From JAFDZW01 sp038229915 (GTDB taxonomy: Bacteria; Bacteroidota; Ignavibacteria; Palsa-1295): a stretch of DNA of 14,898 bases. The notes below the pieces were generated by a model, which was not told the DNA's origin, made no database searches, and saw only the letters and a program-made list of their open reading frames with translations. How positions within the stretch are numbered: the stretch's first letter is position 1; each line of letters starts with the position of its first letter. Shown here piece by piece: positions 1 to 7,105 of the stretch. The translations under genes were made by a program, and so were the position numbers. The stretch covers positions 1 to 14,898 of the forward strand of contig JBBRNY010000057.1 in NCBI GenBank assembly GCA_038229915.1, written 5' to 3'.

Positions 1-522
1 CTGAATTACAATGCTCCGGGAAGTATGTGCTATGATGACGATGATGCGAATTGTGATATCTATGGCAAATACTATACTTGGGACATCTTGATGCAAGGGG
101 CACCATCAAGTAGTGCCTCGCCGAGTAAAGTAAAAGGGATTTGTCCGAATGGTTGGCATTTGCCGAGTGAGTTGGAATGGAAACAAGCTATCGCAACACT
201 CGGCGGTGGTGATGTTGCGGCAAATGCGATGGAGTCGGATAACCTTTGGTCAACTCCTTCGACACCCGGTAGTAATATTAATAGTAGCGGATTTTCTATT
301 CTACCAAGTGGCTTTCTCAGTCCGATCGAACCGAGCCCTGTTCGCCCCGATCAGATCTGGTTTAACAAAGGCGGCTCATCGGGATATTGGGCAACAACAG
401 AAGCGAATGCAACCGACGCAATAAATTTTCAATTCACAAGAAACATCCCATTCCATCCGGTCTTGACACAAAGTGCATTCGGCAAATCAGCGGCATTGCC
501 GTGCCGATGCCTCAAAGACTAA
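1..522 (+). CDS. FISUMP-domain surface/secreted protein, C-terminal fragment
   Basis: The reading frame is open at the left window edge, so the true start lies outside; the first codons seen read LNYNAPGSM and the TAA is at 520-522. The fragment has the hallmarks of the Fibrobacter succinogenes major paralogous (FISUMP) domain: CYDDDDANCDIYGKYYTW, then GICPNGWHLPSELEW, a WATTEA segment and the closing cysteine pair in LPCRCLKD. FISUMP domains are small extracellular folds common in exported proteins of Fibrobacterota and Bacteroidota; no enzymatic activity is established for them. The N-terminal part, including any signal peptide, is not visible. The neighbouring gene is convergent, so this one ends its own transcription unit. 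Family assignment is confident; the role of the protein is unknown. Confidence 0.85.
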   Translation: MNYNAPGSMCYDDDDANCDIYGKYYTWDILMQGAPSSSASPSKVKGICPNGWHLPSELEWKQAIATLGGGDVAANAMESDNLWSTPSTPGSNINSSGFSILPSGFLSPIEPSPVRPDQIWFNKGGSSGYWATTEANATDAINFQFTRNIPFHPVLTQSAFGKSAALPCRCLKD

Positions 523-557
523 TTTTTTTAAGCTTTTCTCACTTCTTAACCTTTCAC

Positions 558-593
558 ACAAAAAAACGGGCAGGACTGATGTGTCCTGCCCGT
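558..593 (-). terminator. Intrinsic terminator of the lipoprotein gene
   Basis: A perfect 11-bp stem, ACGGGCAGGAC (566-576) with GTCCTGCCCGT (583-593), closes a 6-nt loop. On the minus strand the stem is followed by a run of T (complement of the A-run 561-566). It lies 28 bases past the stop of the minus-strand gene. Read on the plus strand it lacks a U-tract, so it serves the minus strand chiefly. Confidence 0.88.
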
Positions 594-620
594 TAATGCT
601 AAGGCGAACTTTCGCTTTAC

Positions 621-2933
621 TTACTGAAATTTCCAAACTCTGATGTAGCCTTGGTTGGTTGTCGCCGCGACATGGGTTTGTTGTCTATTGGCGGCAAGAG
701 CGGAAACATAGTGGGTCGAAGGTAATAGTTTTGTAAATACCGTCGAGCCATCAGCAACTTTCAGAATTTTTACTACTGAGATCGAATCGGTAATGGCATC
801 AGTATAGATATTATCTTTGGTTATTACCAAGCCGCCATAACGGTTGCTCGATTGGAAGATACCTGACACATCACTGATCTTCGCACCTGGGTTTGAATTG
901 TAGAATGCGTAGCTCGACGTTCCGCTGTTCTGCAGCCCAAATGTTGCAGCTTCTTCGGAATATGCTGTGCTATAAGTGGTACTCGCGGTGATCGTGCGAA
1001 TGAGTGCGTCGTTTGCGATACTCCAGACGACAAACGTATTATAAGTTTTCGTATCGAGAAAAACGACAGCATCTTCACTTCGATCAAACCCAAAATTCGC
1101 GGATGAATCAACATAGTTTGTTGGGTGCAGTGTTTTGATCAGACTTCCATCAGTGCCAGAATAGAGATTCAAGACACCACCACCAATTCCGGGGGAGCTC
1201 ATAGCAATGATCTTGCTACCATCATCATAGATATGTGCATCACTGAAATAATTTCCACTTTTGGGGACAGTACATACTACCGTTGGTATTCGCGTGGTAA
1301 TATCTAATATTGATACTGCAATATATGGCTCTAAGACCATCAGTTTTTTATTGTCAGTAGTAAATTGTAATTTGAGGATACTTTGACGGAATCCGTTGTT
1401 GAGCTCGCTTACAAGAGTCCCCGTTTTCGTTTCAAATACCTTAAAACCACTAGAATCTATTGATACAGCAATCAAACTTCCATCAGGTGACAGTGCGATG
1501 TTCGTTCCTAAACTCATCCCCAAATGTATATCAATAAAACTATTGGTGGCTGTTCCACAAACCTGGATGATTCCAACGTTGCGAAATTCCCCCATTGCCA
1601 ATGGTAACACATCGAATGACGTTGACACATTACCATTCGGGTCGGTTGCGATAATGGTCAGTGCGACACCGGAAGCCACGTTCATCTTAAAACTACCGGT
1701 ACTAGTATAGATGTAATGCGAATATCCCTTTGCTGAACTGACAAAGACCAAGCCTTCGATCTTGCTGTCGCCGCAATCCATTATTGTTCCAGTGACTGCT
1801 GCTGGGCAAGGTGAATCAAGTGTGATGTCACCGATGTCAAGCGTTGTGCCAGGGACGATATTTACGGCGACCGGTACATTGATAAAATAATTTCCGCCGT
1901 TCTTCGCGCTCAAAATTTCGAGCGATAATGTTTGATCTGCAGGCACGCGACGAATATGAATACGTCCATCGACACCGGTAGTGATGTCGCGCTGAAAAAT
2001 ATGGATCACGACACCTTCGATAGGAATACCGTTGCAGACGACACGCGCTGAAAGCTCGCCGGTCTCGCCTTTGTAATCAAAATTCCAATCAGTAAAATGC
2101 GTTACAGTGCCGACATACTTTCCTGCTTGCAATGTTGCTGAGCCGTCTTCTTTCCATTCGCCGATCGTCTCATCGAAAAACCACAGTGGCATTGTTGCTG
2201 GGGCAGTAGCCATTGATGCAGGTTTTGGGACACTCAGTGTTGCTTTCGAACCTGTTGCTAATTGCAAAGTATTACCGCTTGCGTCGCGAAGTTCGACTTT
2301 GATCACACCGACCGATTTCAAACCAACTTCGGTATTATCAGCTTGGCGGCCTGCATTATCACCCGAAAAGTAATCGAAGAAATCTGTACGGGCAGGGTCG
2401 AGATAACGAGCAGAGACTTTGACGGTTCCGTTGTATTGGGTACCATTTGAAGTCACAAAACTATTCGGGTCGAACTTTACGGTTGCGCCGTTTCCAAGGG
2501 CAAGTGTTGCTCCCGTCGAAGCGGTGACGGTGAATGCCGTCGTGTTTGTCATCATACCGAGGTGCATATTGGTCACGCCGTTCACAATAGGACTCTCTGC
2601 GCGAGCCGCAGTAAAAAATCCGGCTTTCTTGGCGATCACGACACATCGTGAAGATGAGACCTTCGCATTTTTGATGATGAAAATACCAAATTTATTGGTG
2701 GTGACGGTGAGCGAAGCACCTGTAACGGTGGCTCCTGCAACAGGTTGGCCTGCTTCGTCAACGATCTTGCCGACGATAGTGGTCGTGACCGTGGCTCCGC
2801 CGAGGTTATTGGGATCGGTGATCGCTGCATCTTTTGAGCAGCCACTCAGACCCGTAAATGCCACAAAGAGCGCCAAAAGCGCCACAAACACGACTCTCGA
2901 TGAAGAGAGATTGCTGATGATATTTCGTTTCAT
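621..2933 (-). CDS. Large lipoprotein: carboxypeptidase-regulatory-like domain plus C-terminal beta-propeller
   Basis: A 770-residue protein with a lipoprotein signal peptide: basic start, hydrophobic core at about 14-28 and lipobox LSGC with the lipidated Cys at 32. Residues about 50-125 look like a carboxypeptidase-regulatory-like beta-sandwich (VGKIVDEAGQPVAGATVTG). Residues about 135-285 form a second all-beta module (GATVKFDPNSF, YLDP, LWFFDE, ending VGTVTHFTDWNFD), a pattern I associate with Bacteroidota surface proteins carrying the same first domain. Further beta-sandwich segments cover about 290-460. Residues about 470-770 look like WD40/YVTN-type propeller blades (ALSPDGSLIAVS, KVFETKTGTLVSEL, closing IRVWKF). 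No catalytic residues are recognised, so adhesion, scaffolding or ligand binding is inferred. The ATG has no clear Shine-Dalgarno sequence. The gene appears to be monocistronic and ends at a strong terminator. Confidence 0.85.
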   Translation of the reverse strand: MKRNIISNLSSSRVVFVALLALFVAFTGLSGCSKDAAITDPNNLGGATVTTTIVGKIVDEAGQPVAGATVTGASLTVTTNKFGIFIIKNAKVSSSRCVVIAKKAGFFTAARAESPIVNGVTNMHLGMMTNTTAFTVTASTGATLALGNGATVKFDPNSFVTSNGTQYNGTVKVSARYLDPARTDFFDYFSGDNAGRQADNTEVGLKSVGVIKVELRDASGNTLQLATGSKATLSVPKPASMATAPATMPLWFFDETIGEWKEDGSATLQAGKYVGTVTHFTDWNFDYKGETGELSARVVCNGIPIEGVVIHIFQRDITTGVDGRIHIRRVPADQTLSLEILSAKNGGNYFINVPVAVNIVPGTTLDIGDITLDSPCPAAVTGTIMDCGDSKIEGLVFVSSAKGYSHYIYTSTGSFKMNVASGVALTIIATDPNGNVSTSFDVLPLAMGEFRNVGIIQVCGTATNSFIDIHLGMSLGTNIALSPDGSLIAVSIDSSGFKVFETKTGTLVSELNNGFRQSILKLQFTTDNKKLMVLEPYIAVSILDITTRIPTVVCTVPKSGNYFSDAHIYDDGSKIIAMSSPGIGGGVLNLYSGTDGSLIKTLHPTNYVDSSANFGFDRSEDAVVFLDTKTYNTFVVWSIANDALIRTITASTTYSTAYSEEAATFGLQNSGTSSYAFYNSNPGAKISDVSGIFQSSNRYGGLVITKDNIYTDAITDSISVVKILKVADGSTVFTKLLPSTHYVSALAANRQQTHVAATTNQGYIRVWKFQ

Positions 2934-3136
2934 ATTAGTTCAGGGATTGGTGAATACAACCGTTAATGATATGAAATGCTTTTCAGAGGAGAAAGTTACA
3001 GTTGGGGGTGGATTTATTTTATGGAGTGCTTGGAGTAGCAATAGAGAAGACGAGTGATGTTTGTGAGGATGGGCCAATAATCGGAATCAAAATCTCCACA
3101 AAACTCTTCTTATTACTGTTGAAAACAAACCACTTT

Positions 3137-3169
3137 TTTGTCTTGACTTTAACGCCTTGCATACGTTTG
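3137..3169 (+). promoter_or_regulatory. Bacteroidota-type promoter of the SET gene
   Basis: TACGTTTG (3162-3169) matches the Bacteroidota -7 element TAnnTTTG exactly. A TTTG at 3137-3140 lies 21 bases upstream, where the -33 element is expected. The transcript would start near 3173, giving a very short leader that begins at the ribosome binding site. Inference from motif match only. Confidence 0.4.
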
Positions 3170-3173
3170 TTTG

Positions 3174-3178
3174 AAGGA
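3174..3178 (+). promoter_or_regulatory. Ribosome binding site of the SET gene
   Basis: AAGGA lies 8 bases before the ATG at 3187 and supports that start. Several other genes in the window have no such site. Confidence 0.5.
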
Positions 3179-3186
3179 TTAAGAAA

Positions 3187-3681
3187 ATGAAAACCACGAA
3201 GATTCGCAAAGTGATAAGCCGTGCGCTTGACCGTGATTTTACTCGCGTTGGCAAGTCGCGCATTGCGGGGACGGGTGTGTTTGCCAAACGAAAAATTCCG
3301 AAAGGCTCGCGCATTATCGAGTACAAAGGTAAGCGCCGCACACACGAAGAAATTTTGCTCGACCAGAACAACGGTGCGCCGCAAAATGTGTATCTCTTCG
3401 GGCTTGATGGCGGCAAGGTTATTGACCCTACCAAGCGCGGGAACGACGCCCGATTTATTAACCATAGTTGCGAACCTAATTGCGAGACTTACGCGTTCGA
3501 TGAGAAGATATTCGTCTATGCGATCAGAGATATTGTGCGTGGCGAAGAGCTGACCTTTGACTATCAGCTTCGCAGTGCGTTCGGAATCAAAAACGAACCG
3601 AACAAAAATATCTGCAACTGCGGCACACCTTCGTGCAGAGGCACGATGTATGCAAAGAAAGGCAAGACGAGAAAGAAGTAG
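3187..3681 (+). CDS. SET-domain protein-lysine methyltransferase
   Basis: A 164-residue, essentially stand-alone SET domain with post-SET tail. Visible motifs: GTGVFA (28-33, S-adenosylmethionine-binding loop), RFINHSCEPNC (89-99, the pseudoknot motif with Asn92-His93), GEELTFDY (119-126, with the expected catalytic Tyr126), and a post-SET CNCGTPSC (143-150). The cysteines at 143, 145 and 150 together with one in the NHSC motif would bind zinc, as in eukaryotic SET enzymes. In that family the enzyme moves a methyl group from S-adenosylmethionine to lysine side chains. The substrate here is unknown. The N-terminus and the KKGKTRKK tail are basic, which might favour a nucleic-acid-bound or ribosomal target. 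No signal peptide, so cytoplasmic. No histone-like gene lies nearby. The start is supported by AAGGA and a matching promoter. Confidence 0.93.
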   Translation: MKTTKIRKVISRALDRDFTRVGKSRIAGTGVFAKRKIPKGSRIIEYKGKRRTHEEILLDQNNGAPQNVYLFGLDGGKVIDPTKRGNDARFINHSCEPNCETYAFDEKIFVYAIRDIVRGEELTFDYQLRSAFGIKNEPNKNICNCGTPSCRGTMYAKKGKTRKK

Positions 3682-3695
3682 TGATTAGCAATCAC
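3681..3695 (+). repeat. Small hairpin at the SET gene stop codon
   Basis: GTGATT (3681-3686) and AATCAC (3690-3695) form a 6-bp stem with a 3-nt loop overlapping the end of the stop codon. No U-tract follows directly; the T-run at 3735-3741 is too far away. It might protect the mRNA 3' end. Weak evidence. Confidence 0.3.
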
Positions 3696-3755
3696 GCAGA
3701 CAACAAACGCCGATATTATGTCGGAGATCAATAATTTTTTTACAGTATATCAATT

Positions 3756-4289
3756 ATGAAAAAACCATCTGCATTAAAACCAGTCTCATCGAGAAGAGCT
3801 AAGCTCGCGCTTGGTGCTTCGTTGCTTGTTGCACCGGTTATGCTTGCACCACTTGCTGCTCATGCGCAAAAAGATACAACAAGCGCTACGACGACGACGA
3901 CAACAACGACCACAACATCGCTACGCTCTTCGGGAGCATTGCAAAAAGATCACGCTGCGAGGCTCTTTCCGATCAAAGGTACATCGATCTACCAAAAGGG
4001 TAGAGACGGAACGCTCACCGTTGCTGACGTTGCTGGTGGCAATGTTATTTTTAAAACAGCTGCCGGTGAATATTTTTACATCAAAGGCAGAAGCGGTGAT
4101 ATTGTCAGTGTCACATCGGACTATACCGTCAAACTTTCAAATGCTAATGGCAAAGCAGCGCATGTTAAATGGAGTGGCCAAGTGTCACTTCTCGGTGTGG
4201 ACGAAAACGGCAACGTTTGGCAGCAAGATCAACGCGGCGAGTCATTTTATCTCGACGCAAAAACAGGCGACAAGGTATTTGCGAAGTAG
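3756..4289 (+). CDS. Small exported protein with poly-threonine linker and two related C-terminal segments
   Basis: A 177-residue protein of unknown family. It has a long n-region, a hydrophobic stretch at about 17-33 and a likely signal peptidase I site after AHA (Ala37). Ten consecutive threonines (45-54; bases 3888-3917) follow, written with mixed ACG/ACA/ACC codons, so this is not a pure nucleotide repeat. After this linker is a compact beta-rich part of about 115 residues. Two segments in it resemble each other: GEYFYIKGRSGDIVSV (104-119) and GESFYLDAKTGDKVFA (161-176), suggesting internal duplication. No cysteines and no catalytic signature. Export to periplasm or surface is well supported; function is not known. 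There is no clear Shine-Dalgarno sequence before the ATG. The downstream gene is separated by a structured leader. Confidence 0.75.
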   Translation: MKKPSALKPVSSRRAKLALGASLLVAPVMLAPLAAHAQKDTTSATTTTTTTTTTSLRSSGALQKDHAARLFPIKGTSIYQKGRDGTLTVADVAGGNVIFKTAAGEYFYIKGRSGDIVSVTSDYTVKLSNANGKAAHVKWSGQVSLLGVDENGNVWQQDQRGESFYLDAKTGDKVFAK

Positions 4290-4310
4290 TGCTTAGTTAT
4301 TTATTGTAAA

Positions 4311-4404
4311 GATCACTCCTCATTTGACTGGTATTGTGATGGTGCGAGTCAAATAAAATTGTAACCTTTTGCAGGTTCGAGTGTCTATTGAGGAGGAGTG
4401 ATCT
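4311..4404 (+). promoter_or_regulatory. Structured 5' leader, predicted three-way junction masking the ribosome binding site
   Basis: A perfect 12-bp outer stem joins AGATCACTCCTC (4311-4322) to GAGGAGTGATCT (4393-4404). Inside are two hairpins: ATTTGACT (4323-4330) with AGTCAAAT (4348-4355), and AACCT (4364-4368) with AGGTT (4374-4378). The 3' strand of the outer stem holds part of the AGGAGG/GGAG ribosome binding site of the GTG start at 4408, so the closed form should block translation. It resembles no riboswitch or leader family I can name. It could be a translational switch, an RNA thermometer or a small palindromic element. Confidence 0.6.
4391..4398 (+). promoter_or_regulatory. Strong Shine-Dalgarno sequence before the GTG start at 4408
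   Basis: AGGAGGAG is the strongest Shine-Dalgarno match noticed in the window, 9-11 bases before GTG. It decides this start over later codons, and it is partly locked in the 12-bp stem of the leader. Confidence 0.7.
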
Positions 4405-4407
4405 GTT

Positions 4408-6459
4408 GTGAAAGATAGTATATTAGCAAAACCCCTTGTCGTCGCTATTGCGATGATCGCCGTGCTGTGTCTTATAGGCAAAGATGCCCGCTCGCAGTGG
4501 CAGCAAACCAATGGGCCGTATGTCTCTTACGCAAACTCCTTCGCCGCCATTGACTCATCGTATTTTGCCTCGACCAATGACGGTGTCTATCGCTCAGATG
4601 ATGGTGGCTATCATTGGAATCGGTTGCCTTTTGATTATCAAGGAATTCCATTTAGATTTCTAACAACCATCGGAAAAACGCTCTTTCTTGCAACAGAAGA
4701 TGAAGTTCATAGCTCAACCGACAAAGGCAGCACTTGGAAATTTTTAAAATATATATACCCCAAAGGGTATAGAAATATCTTGGCTTTTGCATCAAGTGAG
4801 AATAATTTATACCTTGGAATATCTGACGGAGTATTGTTGTCTCGAGATATGGGTATAACATGGGACACGATCAGCCGACAAATCGAGCCCGCAGTAGGTA
4901 TTGGTACAATCGGAAATTTCGTTGAATTAAATAATGATAGAATATTTGTCTCAAATGGCTCAAATGTTTATCAATCTAATGATACAGGGAAATCCTGGAG
5001 GAAAATTGTTTCTAAATTCTATAATTCTGCTTTAGGCGTAAAAGATAGTAACCTTTACCTTGGAGTAATCGGGCAAGGTATTTTTCATTACAAACAACGT
5101 GATAGTAATTGGATAGAGGTTGGTGTATCGCTCGATAGTGTAAATATTAATTCAATCGCTTTCTTCGACACAAAAGTATTTTGCGGAACAAATAATGGGT
5201 TATATATTTCCTTAGATAGTGGATCGCATTGGAAAAAAAATGATAGTACTCTATTGACAAGTTCGATTTATAGCATATTTGTCAACAGAACAATTATTTT
5301 CGTCGGGTCTAGTGACGGTGTGTTTATCTCAGTAGATAGTGGAAAACATTTTTCTCAAGTTGTAATGGATGTTCCAAAGGCATCTATCTGGAATTTTGTA
5401 AAAGACGACCAGTTTCTCTTTGCAGATACCTATAGATCAAGTGATGAAGGAGCGCATTGGGATCAACCTCAAGGACTTATTAAGAAAGTAGAAATTCCCG
5501 GTATATGTAAAATGGGAGACTCGATCTATGCCGTTACATTTAGTGGAAAGCTTTTTATTTCCGGAAATCATGGTATGTCTTGGGATACGATTACAACAAA
5601 TAGGTATATCGAACAAACAACTACGCTAGCAAGTGTTGGTAATGTACTCTTAGGTGGTTCATATCGATATTCAGTTGGGCGGTCAACCGACTATGGCATT
5701 ACTTGGAATGGTACGAATAATCTTTATCCGACTTATTTTTTTAGCGTAAGCGGGACCACGACTTTTTCCGGCGGAGGCGAGTATGACCTTCATCGCTCGA
5801 CGGATCTTGGTATGACTTGGGAAAATATTACTGACGCATTAGGAAGTGATATAGTTAATGCTATTGCCGCTGATAGCCCGTATGTCTATGCCGGGACGTA
5901 TTTCGGAATAGCTCGGTCGTCGGATAATGGAAATTCTTTTACTACATTCAAAAGTCCAATTTTTCCTCAAGAATTTCATTCTATCGTCATTGATGGAAAA
6001 AATGTGATCGCCGCGAGCGATAGCGGAGTTTTTATTTCAAATGATCGGGCTGAGACTTGGCGCAAGGCGAACGATGGTTTTCCGCCGGGGCACAGTGTGT
6101 ACTCGCTCATTAAAGTTGGGAATATGCTTTATGCTGGTGGCAACGGCGTTTGGAAACGACCGATCGAGGAGCTTGGTGTTAGCGCGGAGCATACGATCAG
6201 TTTGACGGGACTCGCGACTTACCCAAACCCTGCTTTGAATTTAATAACAGCAACATTTACATTACCCGAGCGCGGACTAACAAGAGTCTCGGTGTTCGAT
6301 CTGCTTGGCAATGAGATAGACGTGCTCAATAATAGCACCCTCGAAGCAGGGAAGCACTCATTCACCTGGAACGCCAAATCATCTCCCGCCGGCACCTACT
6401 ATATTACCCTCCATACGGAAAGCTTAAATGAGCAAGCCCCGGTTGTGGTGGTACGGTAG
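4408..6459 (+). CDS. Secreted Asp-box (BNR-type) beta-propeller protein with T9SS type A sorting domain
   Basis: A 683-residue exported protein. The signal peptide has a hydrophobic core at about 9-23 and probable cleavage near ARSQ (27-30). Residues about 40-590 carry about twelve Asp-box-like motifs of the form S-x-D-x-G-x-x-W, for example YRSDDGGYHW (61-70), HSSTDKGSTW, YQSNDTGKSW, HRSTDLGMTW and FISNDRAETW. These repeats build propellers as in sialidases, sortilin and Ycf48-like proteins. The sialidase catalytic set is not apparent, so a binding role is more likely. Residues about 604-683 are a Por/T9SS sorting domain (YPNPALN, VSVFDLLGNEI, AGKHSFTW, SPAGTYYITL), which directs export across the outer membrane and surface attachment or release. 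Translation begins at GTG under a strong but structurally masked ribosome binding site. Confidence 0.9.
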   Translation: MKDSILAKPLVVAIAMIAVLCLIGKDARSQWQQTNGPYVSYANSFAAIDSSYFASTNDGVYRSDDGGYHWNRLPFDYQGIPFRFLTTIGKTLFLATEDEVHSSTDKGSTWKFLKYIYPKGYRNILAFASSENNLYLGISDGVLLSRDMGITWDTISRQIEPAVGIGTIGNFVELNNDRIFVSNGSNVYQSNDTGKSWRKIVSKFYNSALGVKDSNLYLGVIGQGIFHYKQRDSNWIEVGVSLDSVNINSIAFFDTKVFCGTNNGLYISLDSGSHWKKNDSTLLTSSIYSIFVNRTIIFVGSSDGVFISVDSGKHFSQVVMDVPKASIWNFVKDDQFLFADTYRSSDEGAHWDQPQGLIKKVEIPGICKMGDSIYAVTFSGKLFISGNHGMSWDTITTNRYIEQTTTLASVGNVLLGGSYRYSVGRSTDYGITWNGTNNLYPTYFFSVSGTTTFSGGGEYDLHRSTDLGMTWENITDALGSDIVNAIAADSPYVYAGTYFGIARSSDNGNSFTTFKSPIFPQEFHSIVIDGKNVIAASDSGVFISNDRAETWRKANDGFPPGHSVYSLIKVGNMLYAGGNGVWKRPIEELGVSAEHTISLTGLATYPNPALNLITATFTLPERGLTRVSVFDLLGNEIDVLNNSTLEAGKHSFTWNAKSSPAGTYYITLHTESLNEQAPVVVVR

Positions 6460-6473
6460 CAGAATTTCTTCAT

Positions 6474-6504
6474 AATCGTGGGTAATCCTTTAATCCCATT
6501 AATC
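6474..6504. repeat. Short AATC-spaced repeat after the propeller gene
   Basis: AATC occurs at 6474, 6484, 6492 and 6501, an 8-10 base spacing, within a stretch that can also fold through CGTG (6477-6480) with CACG (6504-6507). No U-tract follows, so it is not an intrinsic terminator. It may be a remnant of a dispersed intergenic repeat. Confidence 0.3.
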
Positions 6505-6527
6505 ACGGTTAAAATGACGAGCACCTC

Positions 6528-6556
6528 TTGACAAATGGGTTTTCATTTCGTATATT
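6528..6556 (+). promoter_or_regulatory. Sigma70-like promoter, TTGACA-17-TATATT
   Basis: TTGACA (6528-6533) and TATATT (6551-6556) are separated by exactly 17 bases. Transcription would start near 6563, over 500 bases ahead of rplK. It could drive rplK-rplA with a long leader, or a small non-coding RNA. A 6-bp hairpin (6574-6579 with 6587-6592) lies at the predicted 5' end. Whether this sequence type is used in this lineage is unknown. Confidence 0.5.
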
Positions 6557-7050
6557 GTAGGTGACAAAATGGGCACCGAATTGGAATTGGTGTATTATAT
6601 TCTAAATTATTATGTCCTAAAACTCTTCGTCCGGTAAAGTGCGCCTCGAAGTTGCTGAAGAATAATAGGTTATGGGGTGGTGTGTAAGAATGGTTGCGGT
6701 TCATACTTCAGGGGATTCCTCGTCGGGCTAAAGCCGCTCCTCGGAATGACAACTGGGGCTCAGGGCCTCGTGAGAAAATACTAATGGGGGATCGGGATGA
6801 TAGGCAAATTTGATGGTGTAGGTTTTAGTTGGTTGTAATTGTATTAAAAACAACAGGATAGAAGTGTGTGTGTAAGAATTATTATGGAAAGATTCACTCT
6901 TCTCCCCCCAAGTTTCAACGTTCAGCTTCACGAAGTATGTGTATAGTTATAGTATTGGAAATAAAGGTTTTAAGCGGTGCGCAGGCTGGTGGAGTGATTA
7001 TTTCGAACTATTCTATTAAAATATCGTTAACTTGGGGCTGAAAAAATAAC
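6557..7050. other. Gene-poor spacer between the propeller gene and rplK
   Basis: About 490 bases without a credible protein gene. It contains the hairpin at 6574-6592, a weak 5-bp stem CTTCG (6625-6629) with CGAAG (6647-6651), and the REP-like palindrome at 6711-6751. The remainder, from about 6760 to 7050, is AT-rich; I see no tRNA and no recognisable gene remnant in it. Confidence 0.5.
6711..6751. repeat. REP-like imperfect palindrome
   Basis: ATTCC (6715-6719) and GGAAT (6743-6747) flank GGC-TAAA-GCC (6726-6735) in an imperfect hairpin rich in CTC/GAG. The minus strand reads GTCATTCCGAGGAG followed by CGGCTTTAGCCCG, a type of dispersed intergenic sequence known from many bacterial genomes, where it often yields spurious proteins reading CHSEER. 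Only one copy is in the window, so its repeated nature is inferred. Confidence 0.45.
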
Positions 7051-7090
7051 GTGGGAGGTAGGCTCATTTGGGTTTGCCGCCAAGCACCAC
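7051..7090 (+). promoter_or_regulatory. L1-binding mRNA leader (23S rRNA mimic) of rplK-rplA
   Basis: An outer stem GTGG (7051-7054) with CCAC (7087-7090) encloses an asymmetric internal loop, GA (7055-7056) opposite AAGCA (7082-7086). An inner stem follows: GGT (7057-7059) with GCC (7079-7081) including one G-U pair, a bulged A7060, and GGC (7061-7063) with GCC (7076-7078). This reproduces the GUGG-GA-GG core of the L1-binding site in 23S rRNA. In E. coli and other bacteria L1 represses its own operon through such a site. It ends 15 bases before the rplK ATG, well placed to block translation. The fold was derived by eye. Confidence 0.65.
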
Positions 7091-7105
7091 CAAACAAATA
7101 CTACT

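Noticed and set aside
2419..3057. Plus-strand open frame of 212 codons opposite the lipoprotein gene
   Set aside because: Its product is low-complexity and valine-rich, as expected opposite a beta-rich protein; the minus-strand frame has a lipobox and recognisable domains.
3019..3465. Minus-strand open frame over the SET gene
   Set aside because: Overlaps a gene with complete SET motifs and has no motif or start signal of its own.
4320..4511. Minus-strand frame of 63 codons
   Set aside because: It covers the structured leader and the signal peptide codons of the propeller gene and has no protein-like features.
6728..6931. Minus-strand frame ending CHSEERL
   Set aside because: It runs into a REP-like palindrome, a well-known source of false proteins, and has no domain or start signal.
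6460..7105. tRNA-Trp or secE/nusG remnants upstream of rplK
   Set aside because: No cloverleaf and no recognisable protein fragment was found in the spacer on either strand.
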